The position numbers were made by a program, and so were the translations under genes. DNA of 64,000 nucleotides. It comes from Polyangiaceae bacterium (GTDB taxonomy: Bacteria; Myxococcota_A; Polyangia; Polyangiales; Polyangiaceae). A model generated the notes under the pieces. That model did no database searches, was not told the origin of the DNA, and worked only from the letters and a program-made list of their open reading frames with translations. Where the stretch lies: positions 62,001 through 126,000 of the forward strand of contig JAWKRG010000015.1 of the NCBI GenBank assembly GCA_041389725.1, written 5' to 3'. This document shows, piece by piece, positions 9,220-17,989 of this stretch (positions within the stretch are counted from its first letter, which is position 1; every line of letters begins with the position of its first letter).

Positions 9220-10320
9220 TCAGTGGCCGCCCGCCGGTGGAGACGAGCGCAACAACTCGTCCCGCTGTTCCCGCAGGTGCCAGGGCAGCTCTTGGTACAC
9301 ATCGTCGAACAAGGTTTCCCGTGCCGGCGGCCCCGCCGCCTCTGCGATCTTGATGGCCTCGCCGATCTCTTGCCCCAGCTTCGCCTCGAGCTCGGACTCC
9401 TTGGCATCGTCCAGTGCGCCGCGGCCACGCAGCAACTTCTGCAAACGCGTCACGGGGTCCTTGGCCATCCAGGCCTGCACTTCTTCTTCGCTCCGGTAGC
9501 GTGTCGGGTCGTCGCTCGTCGAGTGGGCCCCGATGCGATAGGTGACGCACTCGATGAAGGTCGCACCTTCTCCCTGCCGCGCTCGCTCCACGGCTGCGTG
9601 AATCGCGGAGTAGCAGGCCAACACGTCGTTGCCGTCCACCCGTACGCCGGGCATCCCGTAGGCCCGAGCCTTGATCGCGATGGTCTGCGACGCCGACTGC
9701 CGAGACGTCGGCACACTGATGCTCCAGCCGTTGTTCTGACAGATGAGCACGCAGGGCACGCGGTAGACCCCCGCGAAATTCATGGCATTGTGGAAGTCGG
9801 GCTGACTCGTGGCGCCGTCACCCATGAATCCCACGGCAACCATTTTGCTACCGGAGAGTTTGGCGGCCCAGGCGGCTCCGACGGCCTGGGGGATCTGCGG
9901 ACCGATGCAGCTGGACCACGAGACTTGGTTCACTGCGCGCGCACTCATGTGGCTCGGCATTTGGCGACCTTTCAGCACGTCCAAACTGTTGCCGAACACC
10001 TGTGCCAAGTAGGTGCTGAGCGGGAAGCCTCGTGCGAGCATGATCGCGCTCTCGCGAAGGGCAGGAAAAACCCAGTCCTCGGGCTCGGTGGCGAAAGCGG
10101 TGGCGACGGGAGGCGCTTCTTGGCCCGTGCAGGTCCCGTAGAAGCCCACGCGACCCTGCCGTTGCAGCCCGACCATGCGAGACTCGAGGATGCGCAGTCG
10201 CTTCATCTGCGCGTACATGTCGAGCATGACCGCATCGGCCACGGGTGGTTCGGCGCCAGCGCCGAGCGCGCCCCGTTCATCGACCAGTTGGAACAGTCCC
10301 GTGTCCGCCTGCGCATCCAT
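9220..10320 (-). CDS. 2-oxoacid dehydrogenase E1 component, alpha subunit
   Basis: 366 aa. It binds thiamine diphosphate and decarboxylates pyruvate or branched-chain 2-oxoacids together with a beta subunit. The ThDP motif runs from GDGATSQPDFHNAMNF to the closing NN of ICQNNGW. The phosphorylation-loop region reads IGAHSTSDDPTRYR, closer to branched-chain oxoacid E1 alpha than to bacterial PdhA. The start at 10320 is supported by TAGCAG at 10331-10336. E3 (lpdA) is directly downstream, but E1 beta and E2 are not in the window, which is unusual. Specificity between pyruvate and branched-chain acids remains open. Confidence 0.9.
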   Translation of the reverse strand: MDAQADTGLFQLVDERGALGAGAEPPVADAVMLDMYAQMKRLRILESRMVGLQRQGRVGFYGTCTGQEAPPVATAFATEPEDWVFPALRESAIMLARGFPLSTYLAQVFGNSLDVLKGRQMPSHMSARAVNQVSWSSCIGPQIPQAVGAAWAAKLSGSKMVAVGFMGDGATSQPDFHNAMNFAGVYRVPCVLICQNNGWSISVPTSRQSASQTIAIKARAYGMPGVRVDGNDVLACYSAIHAAVERARQGEGATFIECVTYRIGAHSTSDDPTRYRSEEEVQAWMAKDPVTRLQKLLRGRGALDDAKESELEAKLGQEIGEAIKIAEAAGPPARETLFDDVYQELPWHLREQRDELLRSSPPAGGH

Positions 10321-10330
10321 TGGCTGGCAA

Positions 10331-10336
10331 CTGCTA
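10331..10336 (-). promoter_or_regulatory. -10-like hexamer TAGCAG before the E1 alpha gene
   Basis: TAGCAG on the minus strand ends ten bases before the ATG at 10320, arguing against the longer in-frame start at 10362. Confidence 0.38.
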
Positions 10337-10377
10337 CCACGCCCCCCACGAGTCGTCAGCACGCTTTGCTGGCGCCG

Positions 10378-11406
10378 TCACTCGCTCTCGTCGGCGGAGG
10401 CGATGAGCGCAAGCGCGCGGGACGCTGCTTCAGGTTCCGCGCCGCCCGGCTCTCGGCTGAGCGCCTCGATGCGGGCACGAGCTTCCCGAAGCCGGGCAGC
10501 ACCCGCGGCCTCCACCGCCAGCGTGCGGCCGTCGCGGGTCCACGCGCTCAGTCCACGCAAGATGCGACGTTTCGCGCGTATGTGTCCCTGACGCGCGAGG
10601 GCAACGCGGGCGTGCCACGCGAGAGGACTGCCTCCTAGCAGCCCACCAAAGGCGCGGCGTTCGAGTCCGGGCTGCGCGTCGGCGATGCCGAACTCGCCGG
10701 CGAGTTCGATGGCAACCTGTTCGTCTTCGAGCGGAAGTGTCCAGCCACCGTTGAGCAGCTCCGCCAAGAGGCGCGGCCCCGCTTCATCTCCGGCGCGCGT
10801 GAGCACGATGGCCGCCACCAGGCGCACACGCGCGCTCTCGTCCTCAGCGGCGCGCCCTGCGGCAGCGAGCAAAGGAGAATCTTGGGCGTCGTCCTGCTGC
10901 AACTCCTCGGCGAGCCGAAGCGCGATGTAGCGCACCTCCGCGTCCTCATCGCCCTGCCCGTGCTCAATCGCACGCGCAAGCTCGGCGCGCGGCAGCGTGC
11001 GCTTGGCAGCGATGAGCGCTTGAAAACGCATCGCCGGCGCAGGGTCGTCGAGCAGCGCGCGGACGGCGTCGGCGGCTCGTGCGTCTGCACGTGTAGCCAA
11101 CTCCCCCACCGCCACCAACGCCATCTGACGGACGCTGAGCGCCGGGTCTTCCAAGGCGTCGCACAGCACGGGCAGCTTGTCGCCAGCCTGCACGTCCGCG
11201 AGCACGATGGCTGCCTCGGCGCGAACGTGTGCGGCGGCGTCTTCTCGCAGCGCGCGCCCCAGTGCGTTGCGCGCGCTTCCGTCTTCATCCTGGGTCGCGT
11301 GGGCCGCCAGGTCGCGAACGGCCCCCAGCCGAACCTCCACCTTGGTGTGCGACAGGTCGCGCAGGCAGGCGTCCAGGGTGCGGGGAAGCAAGCGGGGGCC
11401 AAACAC
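10378..11406 (-). CDS. HEAT-repeat protein
   Basis: 342 aa from a GTG at 11406. The protein is a run of two-helix HEAT/PBS-lyase-like repeats from end to end. The recurring pattern is VRxxALxALG or VRLxAAIVL, with Asp/Pro turns such as DPALSVRQMALVAVGE and DDPAPAMRFQALIAAK. There is no signal peptide or membrane segment, so it is probably cytoplasmic and a protein-binding scaffold. Longer in-frame starts would run into the divergent gene at 11523; TAGGCT at 11414-11419 supports the GTG. It is the first gene of the minus-strand group leading into E1 alpha and lpdA. The partner is unknown. Confidence 0.8.
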   Translation of the reverse strand: MFGPRLLPRTLDACLRDLSHTKVEVRLGAVRDLAAHATQDEDGSARNALGRALREDAAAHVRAEAAIVLADVQAGDKLPVLCDALEDPALSVRQMALVAVGELATRADARAADAVRALLDDPAPAMRFQALIAAKRTLPRAELARAIEHGQGDEDAEVRYIALRLAEELQQDDAQDSPLLAAAGRAAEDESARVRLVAAIVLTRAGDEAGPRLLAELLNGGWTLPLEDEQVAIELAGEFGIADAQPGLERRAFGGLLGGSPLAWHARVALARQGHIRAKRRILRGLSAWTRDGRTLAVEAAGAARLREARARIEALSREPGGAEPEAASRALALIASADESE

Positions 11407-11413
11407 GGGCGGG

Positions 11414-11419
11414 AGCCTA
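11414..11419 (-). promoter_or_regulatory. -10-like hexamer TAGGCT before the HEAT-repeat gene
   Basis: Minus-strand TAGGCT ends seven bases before the GTG at 11406. The sequence GCGCTAGGCTCCC is shared with the M48-like gene promoter at 2456-2468. Confidence 0.42.
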
Positions 11420-11522
11420 GCGCCACACGTCGGCAGACACGAGGGCCCAGCCGAACGCGCATCGGACCCGCCCGGTTGCCACCTAGCAGTAGCCGGGGCG
11501 GCAGGGTTGCGGTTGCGGCGGC

Positions 11523-12188
11523 GTGGCAGGGGCGCCACCCTCCGCCCCAGTGAGCGCCCACCTCGATAGCGACGTCCCGCCGTCGGCTCCAACGAGTGAG
11601 CGTGAACTCGACCGCTATGTACGGAGGAGCCTGTGGATGGCGCTGCTCACCCTGGCGCTACTGGTGGCGGCCGTGGGGTATGCCAGTGTCCACTACGAGG
11701 CGGAGATGCTCGCTGCGGCCAGCTGGGTCCATGACTGGATCGGCTTTCCCGGCCTGATGGCGATCCTGTTCATGAGCGACGCGGTGATCACGCCGATTCC
11801 GCCTGACGCGTTGCTGGTGGTCATCTCGAAGAGTGAACTCCACGAGAACTGGGCCTGGCTGATCGCCTTCACCGGCTGCTTGTCGGCACTGGCCGGCTGC
11901 GCTGGGTGGGCCTTGGGGCGGAGCGCAGGTCGAACGCGAGCGGCACGCTGGCTGCTACGTCGCCGCGGGCAACGGGTGCAGGCCCTCGTGCAGCGACACG
12001 GTAAGTGGGCCGTTGCCCTCGGCGCCGTCACGCCGATCCCCTTCAGCATCACGTGCTGGTTCGCGGGGATCTTCGAGATGCGCTTCCGCACCTTCGCGCC
12101 CATGACCCTGCTGCGATTGCCGCGCTTTTTCGTGTACTACGTCGCCATCGCCTACGGCGACGCGGTGCTCCGCGCGCTTGGCCAGTGA
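11523..12188 (+). CDS. DedA/YqaA-type membrane protein (VTT domain)
   Basis: 221 aa, GTG start. Residues 38-58 form the first membrane helix. The VTT/SNARE-associated fold follows: MSDAVITPIPPDALLVV resembles the re-entrant loop of YqaA/DedA proteins, GRSAGR is the conserved glycine turn, and the second half-repeat reads AVTPIPFSITCWFAGIFEM. DedA-family proteins are linked to lipid-carrier flipping and membrane homeostasis. The exact substrate is not predictable. It is divergent from the HEAT-repeat gene. A shorter start at an internal GTG (11550) is possible. Confidence 0.82.
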   Translation: MAGAPPSAPVSAHLDSDVPPSAPTSERELDRYVRRSLWMALLTLALLVAAVGYASVHYEAEMLAAASWVHDWIGFPGLMAILFMSDAVITPIPPDALLVVISKSELHENWAWLIAFTGCLSALAGCAGWALGRSAGRTRAARWLLRRRGQRVQALVQRHGKWAVALGAVTPIPFSITCWFAGIFEMRFRTFAPMTLLRLPRFFVYYVAIAYGDAVLRALGQ

Positions 12189-12350
12189 TGGTGTCAAAAC
12201 CATGACGGTGCCAAACTGCTGACGCTCCCGAGAAACCGGCCCGGTCCACAGCAGGTCCAGCGGTATCCAAACGTGCGCGCATGTCGGAGACGGACACAAA
12301 TCTTCGCTTCACCTCTCGCGTCGAATGCCGTTACCCTCTTCAGTGGACAG

Positions 12351-12974
12351 GTGGCTGCTCACTGGATCAGATTCAAAGGCACGCACTTCCCGGTCCGCCG
12401 GGAAGAGACAGTCATTGGTCGCAGTGCGTACTGCACCATCGTGCTGAGCAACGAGCTCGCGTCGCGGCAGCACTGCGCCCTGAAGGCCGAGAGCGAAGGC
12501 TTGATGGTTACGGATCTCGGCAGCCGCAACGGGACCTACGTCAACGGCGAACGCATCGACGGTTCACACCTGTTGAAGCCCGGTGATCTGATACGCATCG
12601 GCAGTGACGTACTCGAGGTGCTCGACTCGGACACACCCACGCGCAAGGCGTCGACGCAGACCAGCCGGGTGGCACCCGATGATGCAGGCTTCGAGGACGG
12701 AACGACGCGCACCAACGTGGACTTGTTGGAGTTCATCGAAGGCCTGAGCAGCGTGGCAGGGTCCTTTCCCGTCGAACCCACGGCGATGGCAATCGAGCAC
12801 GCGCTGGATAGTCTTCTGCAGCGGCATGTCGGCGGAGGCGAAGGTCTCACTCGCTCCCAGACCAATCGCCTGATGGCGGTGATTCAACGCGTCGAGTCCT
12901 GGTTTCCGGACGGGGCACGGCTCGGCTGGGCGGAAGAGGCGCGGCGAAGGCTCGACGAGGTGAGCCACGCGTGA
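12351..12974 (+). CDS. FHA-domain protein
   Basis: 207 aa from a GTG at 12351. Residues 1-85 are a forkhead-associated phosphothreonine-binding domain: GRSAYCTIVL, the conserved SRQHC and GSRNGTYVNG segments are all present. The C-terminal half is acidic and helical with no recognised domain. The reading frame is open upstream to a GTG at 12273, but the FHA fold begins at HWIRFKG, so the shorter start is preferred. Its stop overlaps the GTG of the histidine kinase (GTGA), so the pair is probably co-translated and works together in phospho-signalling. Confidence 0.85.
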   Translation: MAAHWIRFKGTHFPVRREETVIGRSAYCTIVLSNELASRQHCALKAESEGLMVTDLGSRNGTYVNGERIDGSHLLKPGDLIRIGSDVLEVLDSDTPTRKASTQTSRVAPDDAGFEDGTTRTNVDLLEFIEGLSSVAGSFPVEPTAMAIEHALDSLLQRHVGGGEGLTRSQTNRLMAVIQRVESWFPDGARLGWAEEARRRLDEVSHA

Positions 12975-14401
12975 CGGTGCTCGTCGTATCGGCCGATCAG
13001 GTAGCAGCCCGTGCGCTCTGCTTCGCCCTGCAGCGCTCGGGGCAAAATGCCATACACGAAACGACCGTCACCGCCGCACGGGAGCAACTCGCCGCCACCG
13101 CCCCTCTGGTCTTGGTCGCGGACACGGATGTACTCGACCACGAAGAGCTACTCGACGAGGTCCTGCGGGAGCGTCCTTGGACGCGCGTCCACGTCATGTC
13201 CGACGACGTCGTGTCAGGCTCGTACCACGCGATCAACAAACCCTTCGACGCCAGCGAAGTCGCGCAGCTCATCAGCCGTGAGCGCGAGATCGCTCGCGCC
13301 GAAGAGCGGCAAGTGAAGCTGCAGCGCCAGCTGGAACACTCCGAGCGGCTCGTGGCGATCGGCCGGCTGTCGGCCAGCATGGCCCACGAGATCAACAATC
13401 CACTCAGTGTGATCGTCGCCGCCGTGGAGGCCGTCACGGAAGCGGCGGCCCGCCACAAGGACACGGACCTGGCCGAGTGCGCCGACGACATGCAACTGGC
13501 AGCAAGCCGGATTCGTGGCTTCGTTCAGCACATCTGTGGCTACTCGCGCCGCGAGCGACCTGAGCTGCGGGAACACTCCGTGCAAGATGCCGTCGACGTT
13601 GCGCTGCGCATGGTGCGACCCAGAGCACGAGACAAGGAAGTGACCCTCTTCCCTGGATCTGCGGCGAGCATAGCGGTGCCGCACGACACGACGCGTGTGT
13701 CTCAAGCCGTACTCAACTTGCTGAGCAACGCCGTCGACGCGGCTGCGGAGGGCGACCACCACGTATGGCTCGCCGTGGAAAGCAGCGACGACGGCGTGAC
13801 CATTCACGTCGACGACGACGGCCCGGGACTGCCCGTGGACTTGTTGGAGCGCATGTTCGAGCCCTTCGCCACCACCAAGCCTCCCGGGCAGGGCACGGGC
13901 CTGGGCCTGGCGATCACGCGGCAGATCGTGGCCGACCACGGGGGCGACGTTCACCTGACCCCGCGAGAAGCCGGGGGGATGCGCGCGACCTTGTGGCTAC
14001 CCGCGTTTCGTCCGGAACTGCACCGTGTCTTGGTCGTCGAGGACGACCCCGCAGTGCGCCGCGCCTTGGTGGCGGATTTGCGCCGTTCTCGCTTCGACGT
14101 CGTCAGTGTCGGCAGCCTGAGCGAGGCGGAAGATCACCTAGAGAGTTCTCCCGCGGCCGTGGTGACGGATCTGTCGCTTTCCGATGGCAACGGCGCGGCA
14201 TTCCTGGAGCGCCTGGCGGAGCACTATCCGGAAGTGGGTCGCGTGGTCGTTTCCGGGCGGAGCGACCTCGACGTGAGCTACGCGGACTATCGCCTGCTCA
14301 AACCCTGGGACAAGACGGAGCTTGCCGCCGCCGTTCGCGGCGCGTGTTTGCTGGTGCGCTCAGGGCGCGCCTCCCGCGTCACACAAGTGCCGTCTGCGTG
14401 A
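12971..14401 (+). CDS. hybrid sensor histidine kinase with two receiver-like domains
   Basis: 476 aa, GTG start overlapping the FHA gene. Residues 1-105 resemble a receiver domain with a C-terminal NKPFD (Lys90) but an incomplete acidic pocket. A coiled coil leads to the HisKA box with His139 (ASMAHEINNP). The ATPase domain has NLLSNAVDAA, DDDGPGLP and GTGLGLAI. The C-terminal receiver domain (about 352-470) has LVVEDD, the phospho-acceptor in VVTDLSL and LLKPW. No membrane segment is seen, so the sensor is cytoplasmic. The N-terminal receiver likely takes input from another kinase or a protein partner. No DNA-binding output is attached. Confidence 0.93.
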   Translation: MTVLVVSADQVAARALCFALQRSGQNAIHETTVTAAREQLAATAPLVLVADTDVLDHEELLDEVLRERPWTRVHVMSDDVVSGSYHAINKPFDASEVAQLISREREIARAEERQVKLQRQLEHSERLVAIGRLSASMAHEINNPLSVIVAAVEAVTEAAARHKDTDLAECADDMQLAASRIRGFVQHICGYSRRERPELREHSVQDAVDVALRMVRPRARDKEVTLFPGSAASIAVPHDTTRVSQAVLNLLSNAVDAAAEGDHHVWLAVESSDDGVTIHVDDDGPGLPVDLLERMFEPFATTKPPGQGTGLGLAITRQIVADHGGDVHLTPREAGGMRATLWLPAFRPELHRVLVVEDDPAVRRALVADLRRSRFDVVSVGSLSEAEDHLESSPAAVVTDLSLSDGNGAAFLERLAEHYPEVGRVVVSGRSDLDVSYADYRLLKPWDKTELAAAVRGACLLVRSGRASRVTQVPSA

Positions 14402-14406
14402 CCTTT

Positions 14407-14418
14407 GCGTCATGACGC
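14407..14418. other. 12-base perfect palindrome between convergent genes
   Basis: GCGTCATGACGC fills most of the 17-base gap between the ends of the histidine kinase gene and oppC. It may help end transcription or bind a protein; it has no loop and no T-run. Confidence 0.3.
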
Positions 14419-15222
14419 TCAGGCGCGAGCGAGCCAACGTCGCAGCCCCTCGCTGGCGAGTTGCAGGCTGCCACTGACGAGCATGACCGTGAGCGCGCCG
14501 ACCGTGAGCACATGCGGCGCTCGGAGCATGCTGACCGTGCCCTGTTCCATCAGGGCGCCCAGACTGACACCGTCCGGCGGCCCCAACCCCACGAAGCCCA
14601 GCGCGGTCTCGCCGATCACGATGCCCGCCGCGGACGTTCCCAACTGTATCGCCACTGGGCCGAGCAAATTGGGAATGACGTGCCTGAACAGTACGACCGC
14701 CGGCGCGACGCCCAGGGCGCGGGCGGCCTCCACGAACTGGGACTGCGCGAGGACACGCGCCTGCACACTGGCGATGCGCGCAAAGGGTGCCCACACCGTC
14801 AGGCAGAACACGGCGCCAATGTGCACGCGAGAGGGAATGGCCACCGCACTGAGGACGGCCAAGGCCAGCAGAAACGTCGGGAAGGATTGTGTGAGATCAC
14901 ACGCGCGCATGAGCCAGCGCTGTGCCCTTCCGCCGGCCAGCGCCGCCGCGGTGCCGAGGGGGGTGCCAACTCCGAAGCCAAAGCCCGCGACGATCACCGC
15001 GAGCGCCAGCGCGCGAAAGGTGGCGTGGAAGGCGAGCGCCATCAGATCGACCCCTGCGTCGCCGGAACCGAAAGGATACGTCCCGTCCGGCGCGCCCCAA
15101 GCTCGCTCCAGGTACAGGCGGGACGGCGAGCGGTCGCTGGACAGCACGAACACGAGTGCAGCGCAGGCCACGGTCGCCGCGGGCAGCAAGCGTCCGACCA
15201 CGGGCGCCACCTCGCGCTTCAT
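14419..15222 (-). CDS. ABC transporter permease, OppC/DppC type
   Basis: 267 aa with about six membrane helices. The cytoplasmic EAA loop that docks the ATPase reads FVEAARALGVAPAVVLFRHV, followed by the IPNLLGPV segment typical of OppC/DppC. It is the second permease of a peptide or nickel importer and overlaps the OppB stop by ATGA. No ATPase or binding protein gene is adjacent; the only matching ATPases in the window are at 45027-47152. Confidence 0.93.
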   Translation of the reverse strand: MKREVAPVVGRLLPAATVACAALVFVLSSDRSPSRLYLERAWGAPDGTYPFGSGDAGVDLMALAFHATFRALALAVIVAGFGFGVGTPLGTAAALAGGRAQRWLMRACDLTQSFPTFLLALAVLSAVAIPSRVHIGAVFCLTVWAPFARIASVQARVLAQSQFVEAARALGVAPAVVLFRHVIPNLLGPVAIQLGTSAAGIVIGETALGFVGLGPPDGVSLGALMEQGTVSMLRAPHVLTVGALTVMLVSGSLQLASEGLRRWLARA

Positions 15223-16193
15223 GAGGCAGTCCTCGGGTCGACTGTGGCACTCACGAACGCTGCGATTGCCTGCGCCAGAACGAATAGGAAGCCCGCGGCC
15301 ACGACGCTGGCTTCCAGCACGGGGATGTCACGAGCGGCGTAGGCATTCAGCATCAGCGTGCCGAGCCCCGGTCGCTCGAACAGTCGCTCGAGCACGACCG
15401 CGCCCCCGAGCAGGGCACCGAGCTGAGTGGCGATCACCACCGCGATGGGAGCGAAAGCAGCGGGCAGCGCATGCACGACCCACACGCGAAGCGGGCGCGC
15501 ACCTTTGGCCCGCGCTACGTCGAGGAACTTCGCCTTCGATTGATCGAGCAGCGCCGCCCTGCCGATGCGGCCAACCTGCGCGGCGAGGGGCAGCGCCAAG
15601 AGCCCGGCTGCGAAAAACAGCCCCGACAAGCCCGCGTCTGGATCTCCGGGCAGGGCCACCCAGGAACGCTCGACGGCGAACAGATAGGTCAATAGCGGGG
15701 CGAACGCCACGAGAGGCGTCGCCGCGACGAACAGAATGCCGCGATGCGCCCACTCGCGCCGCCCACCGAGCCACGGACCGACGGAAAGTAGCGCGGCCGA
15801 GATGCCAGCCAACGCCCCGAGTGCTACGGAAAGGCCGGCGAGCGCCGAGGTGGGACCGAGCGCGCGCATCACCTCCGAGAATGCGGTGGTTCCGGGGCGC
15901 GCCAGAGAGTCGCCCAGGTCGAAGCTGAACAGCCCCCGTAAGAAGAAGAGGTACTGCAGCCACAAGGGTCGATCGAGTCCCAGCCGCGCGCGCAGGATCG
16001 CGCGCTCTGCCTCAGGCGCCTGATCGCCAAGCACCAGCGCCGCCGGATCCCCGGGAAGCAGGCGCAGCGCGAGGAACACGAGAGTCGCGAGGATGCAAAG
16101 CACGACTAGCGCACCCGCGGTTCGCTCGCCGACGGCGAGGAGGATTGGCAGGAACCGCGGAGAGCCCGCCGCATCCTGCCGACGCGCGCTCAT
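15219..16193 (-). CDS. ABC transporter permease, OppB/DppB type
   Basis: 324 aa. The N-terminal helix, LRLLPGDPAALVLGD and RLGLDRPLWLQYLFF are characteristic of OppB/DppB permeases. The EAA loop reads FLDVARAKGARPLRVWVVH. About six helices are visible. It overlaps the upstream lipoprotein stop by four bases (ATGA) and is itself overlapped by oppC, so all three are one translational unit. Substrate specificity, peptide or other, cannot be told from the permease. Confidence 0.93.
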   Translation of the reverse strand: MSARRQDAAGSPRFLPILLAVGERTAGALVVLCILATLVFLALRLLPGDPAALVLGDQAPEAERAILRARLGLDRPLWLQYLFFLRGLFSFDLGDSLARPGTTAFSEVMRALGPTSALAGLSVALGALAGISAALLSVGPWLGGRREWAHRGILFVAATPLVAFAPLLTYLFAVERSWVALPGDPDAGLSGLFFAAGLLALPLAAQVGRIGRAALLDQSKAKFLDVARAKGARPLRVWVVHALPAAFAPIAVVIATQLGALLGGAVVLERLFERPGLGTLMLNAYAARDIPVLEASVVAAGFLFVLAQAIAAFVSATVDPRTAS

Positions 16194-16942
16194 GAGTCCG
16201 TGGCAGCGTCGCTTGGTCCGGCGTCCGCATCGACGCCTACGTCCGCAGCATCGCTGGCATCGAGCGCAGCGTCAGGTGGCGGTGCGTCGCTACCTACGTC
16301 CGAGCCCGCGTCCGCAGGGCCACCGCAGCTGCCCCCCAGCGTGCCCACCAAGGGTGCGCACGCTCCAGCGCCGCAGCTGGTGCACGCGCCGCCCGCGCTG
16401 CCGCAGGCCGTCGCTTCGGTCCCGGCACGGCACAGTCCCTGACCGTCACAGCAGCCTGCGCAGCTGCTTGCCGAACAACCCTGGGCGGGAGCGCAGATGT
16501 CGGTGATGTCGCCGCTGGCAGGCACCCCCGAGAAAGGCACGATGCAGACTTTGCCGCTCGCACCATACTCGGCCACGCTGGCCTTCCAGGGGTTGTCCTT
16601 CGCCAGGTCGATGCACTTGTAGCCCGAGCGGCAGTCGTCGTCGCCACCGCAGCTCCTCAGGCAAAACGTCCGCCGCAGGCGGTCTCCGAGCTGGGGATCG
16701 GGGCACAGCTGACTCGGACTGTTCTTGAAGGCGATGCACACCGCTTCTTCGGGGCAGGTACCCGGCTCGCAGTTGAAGATCGTGCAATACCCGCCGGGCT
16801 GCGTCGTGTCGCACAGGCGATCCCCCGCATTCGAGCAATCCGTGCTGACGGAACACTCGTCGCCAATCTCTGGCTTGCAGCCGTAGAGTCCGCTCACGAG
16901 AGCGAGCACCACGAAGAAGCGTTTGTCGGACCACCAAGTCAA
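16190..16942 (-). CDS. Cys-rich lipoprotein coupled to oppBC
   Basis: 250 aa with a TTG start. The signal peptide ends in SGLYGC, a lipobox, so it is predicted to be an envelope lipoprotein. The mature part has over 20 Cys residues in closely spaced pairs (for example DECSVSTDCSN and CAGCCDGQGLC), likely forming disulfides. The last 45 residues are an Asp/Ala-rich tail. It occupies the place where a solute-binding protein would be expected in an Opp operon, but shows no binding-protein fold. A role as receptor or tether is speculation. TAGAGT at 16953-16958 supports the start. Confidence 0.8.
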   Translation of the reverse strand: MTWWSDKRFFVVLALVSGLYGCKPEIGDECSVSTDCSNAGDRLCDTTQPGGYCTIFNCEPGTCPEEAVCIAFKNSPSQLCPDPQLGDRLRRTFCLRSCGGDDDCRSGYKCIDLAKDNPWKASVAEYGASGKVCIVPFSGVPASGDITDICAPAQGCSASSCAGCCDGQGLCRAGTEATACGSAGGACTSCGAGACAPLVGTLGGSCGGPADAGSDVGSDAPPPDAALDASDAADVGVDADAGPSDAATDS

Positions 16943-16952
16943 GACGCGGCGG

Positions 16953-16958
16953 ACTCTA
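16953..16958 (-). promoter_or_regulatory. -10-like hexamer TAGAGT for the lipoprotein-oppBC operon
   Basis: Minus-strand TAGAGT ends ten bases before the TTG start at 16942. Confidence 0.42.
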
Positions 16959-17059
16959 GAGCAGATCGCAGCACCTCGAAAGGGCCATTTGGGTGGAAAG
17001 GGATCGCCTGGGGACGTGCCAATCGAGGGAAAAAGTCACCCGGAACCCTCCGCTGCTGC

Positions 17060-17065
17060 TAGATC
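17060..17065 (+). promoter_or_regulatory. -10-like hexamer TAGATC
   Basis: TAGATC ends six bases before the GTG at 17072. Confidence 0.35.
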
Positions 17066-17071
17066 GGCGCG

Positions 17072-17926
17072 GTGAGAACGCTCGACGCGATCCGGAGCGT
17101 GGCGCTGGCCCTGCTGGCCGGTGGCTGTGGCGGAGGTGCGCCGCTGTTGCATCCCGCACACCCGCTCGCGCCTGACAACGTGAGCCTCGGCGCAGGGGTG
17201 AGCCACAACGTCGTGATGGGCGAAGCTGAATCCCAACTCGAAAAGGCGAAGCTCGAAGCGAACTCGTCGACATCCACGCCGGGCCGGCAAGATCGCGTGC
17301 TGACGGGTGCGCTGGCGGAGACCATGACTGGCCCCGGTCTTGCGCCCTGGGTCGGGGCACGCGCCGGGATTGGCTACGATTCCGACGCCGGACTGACGTA
17401 CACGGGTCGGGGCGCACGCGTGGACGCGCGACACGCCTTCGTGGACGGAGCGCTGGCGCTGAGCGTCGGCCTGGGAATCCACCGCCGCTTCGAGCGCACT
17501 GGCGGCGAGGGCGAAGAAGGGTCCGGGACCGTTCCCGGCGTGGACACGAGCGACGTTTCGGGTGCCGGCGGAGATCTGCCCGTGATCGTGGGCTACCGCA
17601 GCCAAGGTGGACTCATCGCGGTCTACGGCGGCGTGCGCGGTCACTTCGAGTACATGACGGGCAAGGTCGTGCTGCCCGACTTCAACGTCGCGGGTGCAAC
17701 CCGCATCGGAGATCTGGAAGCCACGAAGGTGGGCGGCAGCGGCTTGGCCGGCCTCATGATTGGCGTCGAACCCGTCTGGGTAGCCCTGGAAGCCAGCGTG
17801 GGCCTGTTCCACGGCAGCGGGAACGTGACGACACCCCCCGATGCCAATGGCCCGAACTCTCGGACGAACGGGAGCTTCACCGCCCCGATCGTCTCGCCGG
17901 CTGGCGCGCTCATCACCCGGTTTTAG
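17072..17926 (+). CDS. outer-membrane-like lipoprotein, function unknown
   Basis: 284 aa, GTG start. The signal peptide has a lipobox-like ALLAGGC (Cys19). The body alternates Gly-rich and aromatic or hydrophobic stretches (WVGARAGIGYDSD, YGGVRGHFEYMTG, SVGLFHGSG) and ends in ITRF. This resembles small beta-barrel proteins of the outer membrane, though no named family is recognised. The next gene begins 63 bases after its stop, so the two may be co-transcribed. TAGATC at 17060-17065 precedes the start by six bases. Confidence 0.72.
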   Translation: MRTLDAIRSVALALLAGGCGGGAPLLHPAHPLAPDNVSLGAGVSHNVVMGEAESQLEKAKLEANSSTSTPGRQDRVLTGALAETMTGPGLAPWVGARAGIGYDSDAGLTYTGRGARVDARHAFVDGALALSVGLGIHRRFERTGGEGEEGSGTVPGVDTSDVSGAGGDLPVIVGYRSQGGLIAVYGGVRGHFEYMTGKVVLPDFNVAGATRIGDLEATKVGGSGLAGLMIGVEPVWVALEASVGLFHGSGNVTTPPDANGPNSRTNGSFTAPIVSPAGALITRF

Positions 17927-17975
17927 TTGAGGAATCTTCGAGGCGCCTTGCTCTGGCCGGAGGGGCGGCTTACCA

Positions 17976-17981
17976 TAGACA
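17976..17981 (+). promoter_or_regulatory. -10-like hexamer TAGACA
   Basis: TAGACA ends eight bases before the ATG at 17990. Confidence 0.35.
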
Positions 17982-17989
17982 CGTCCTCC

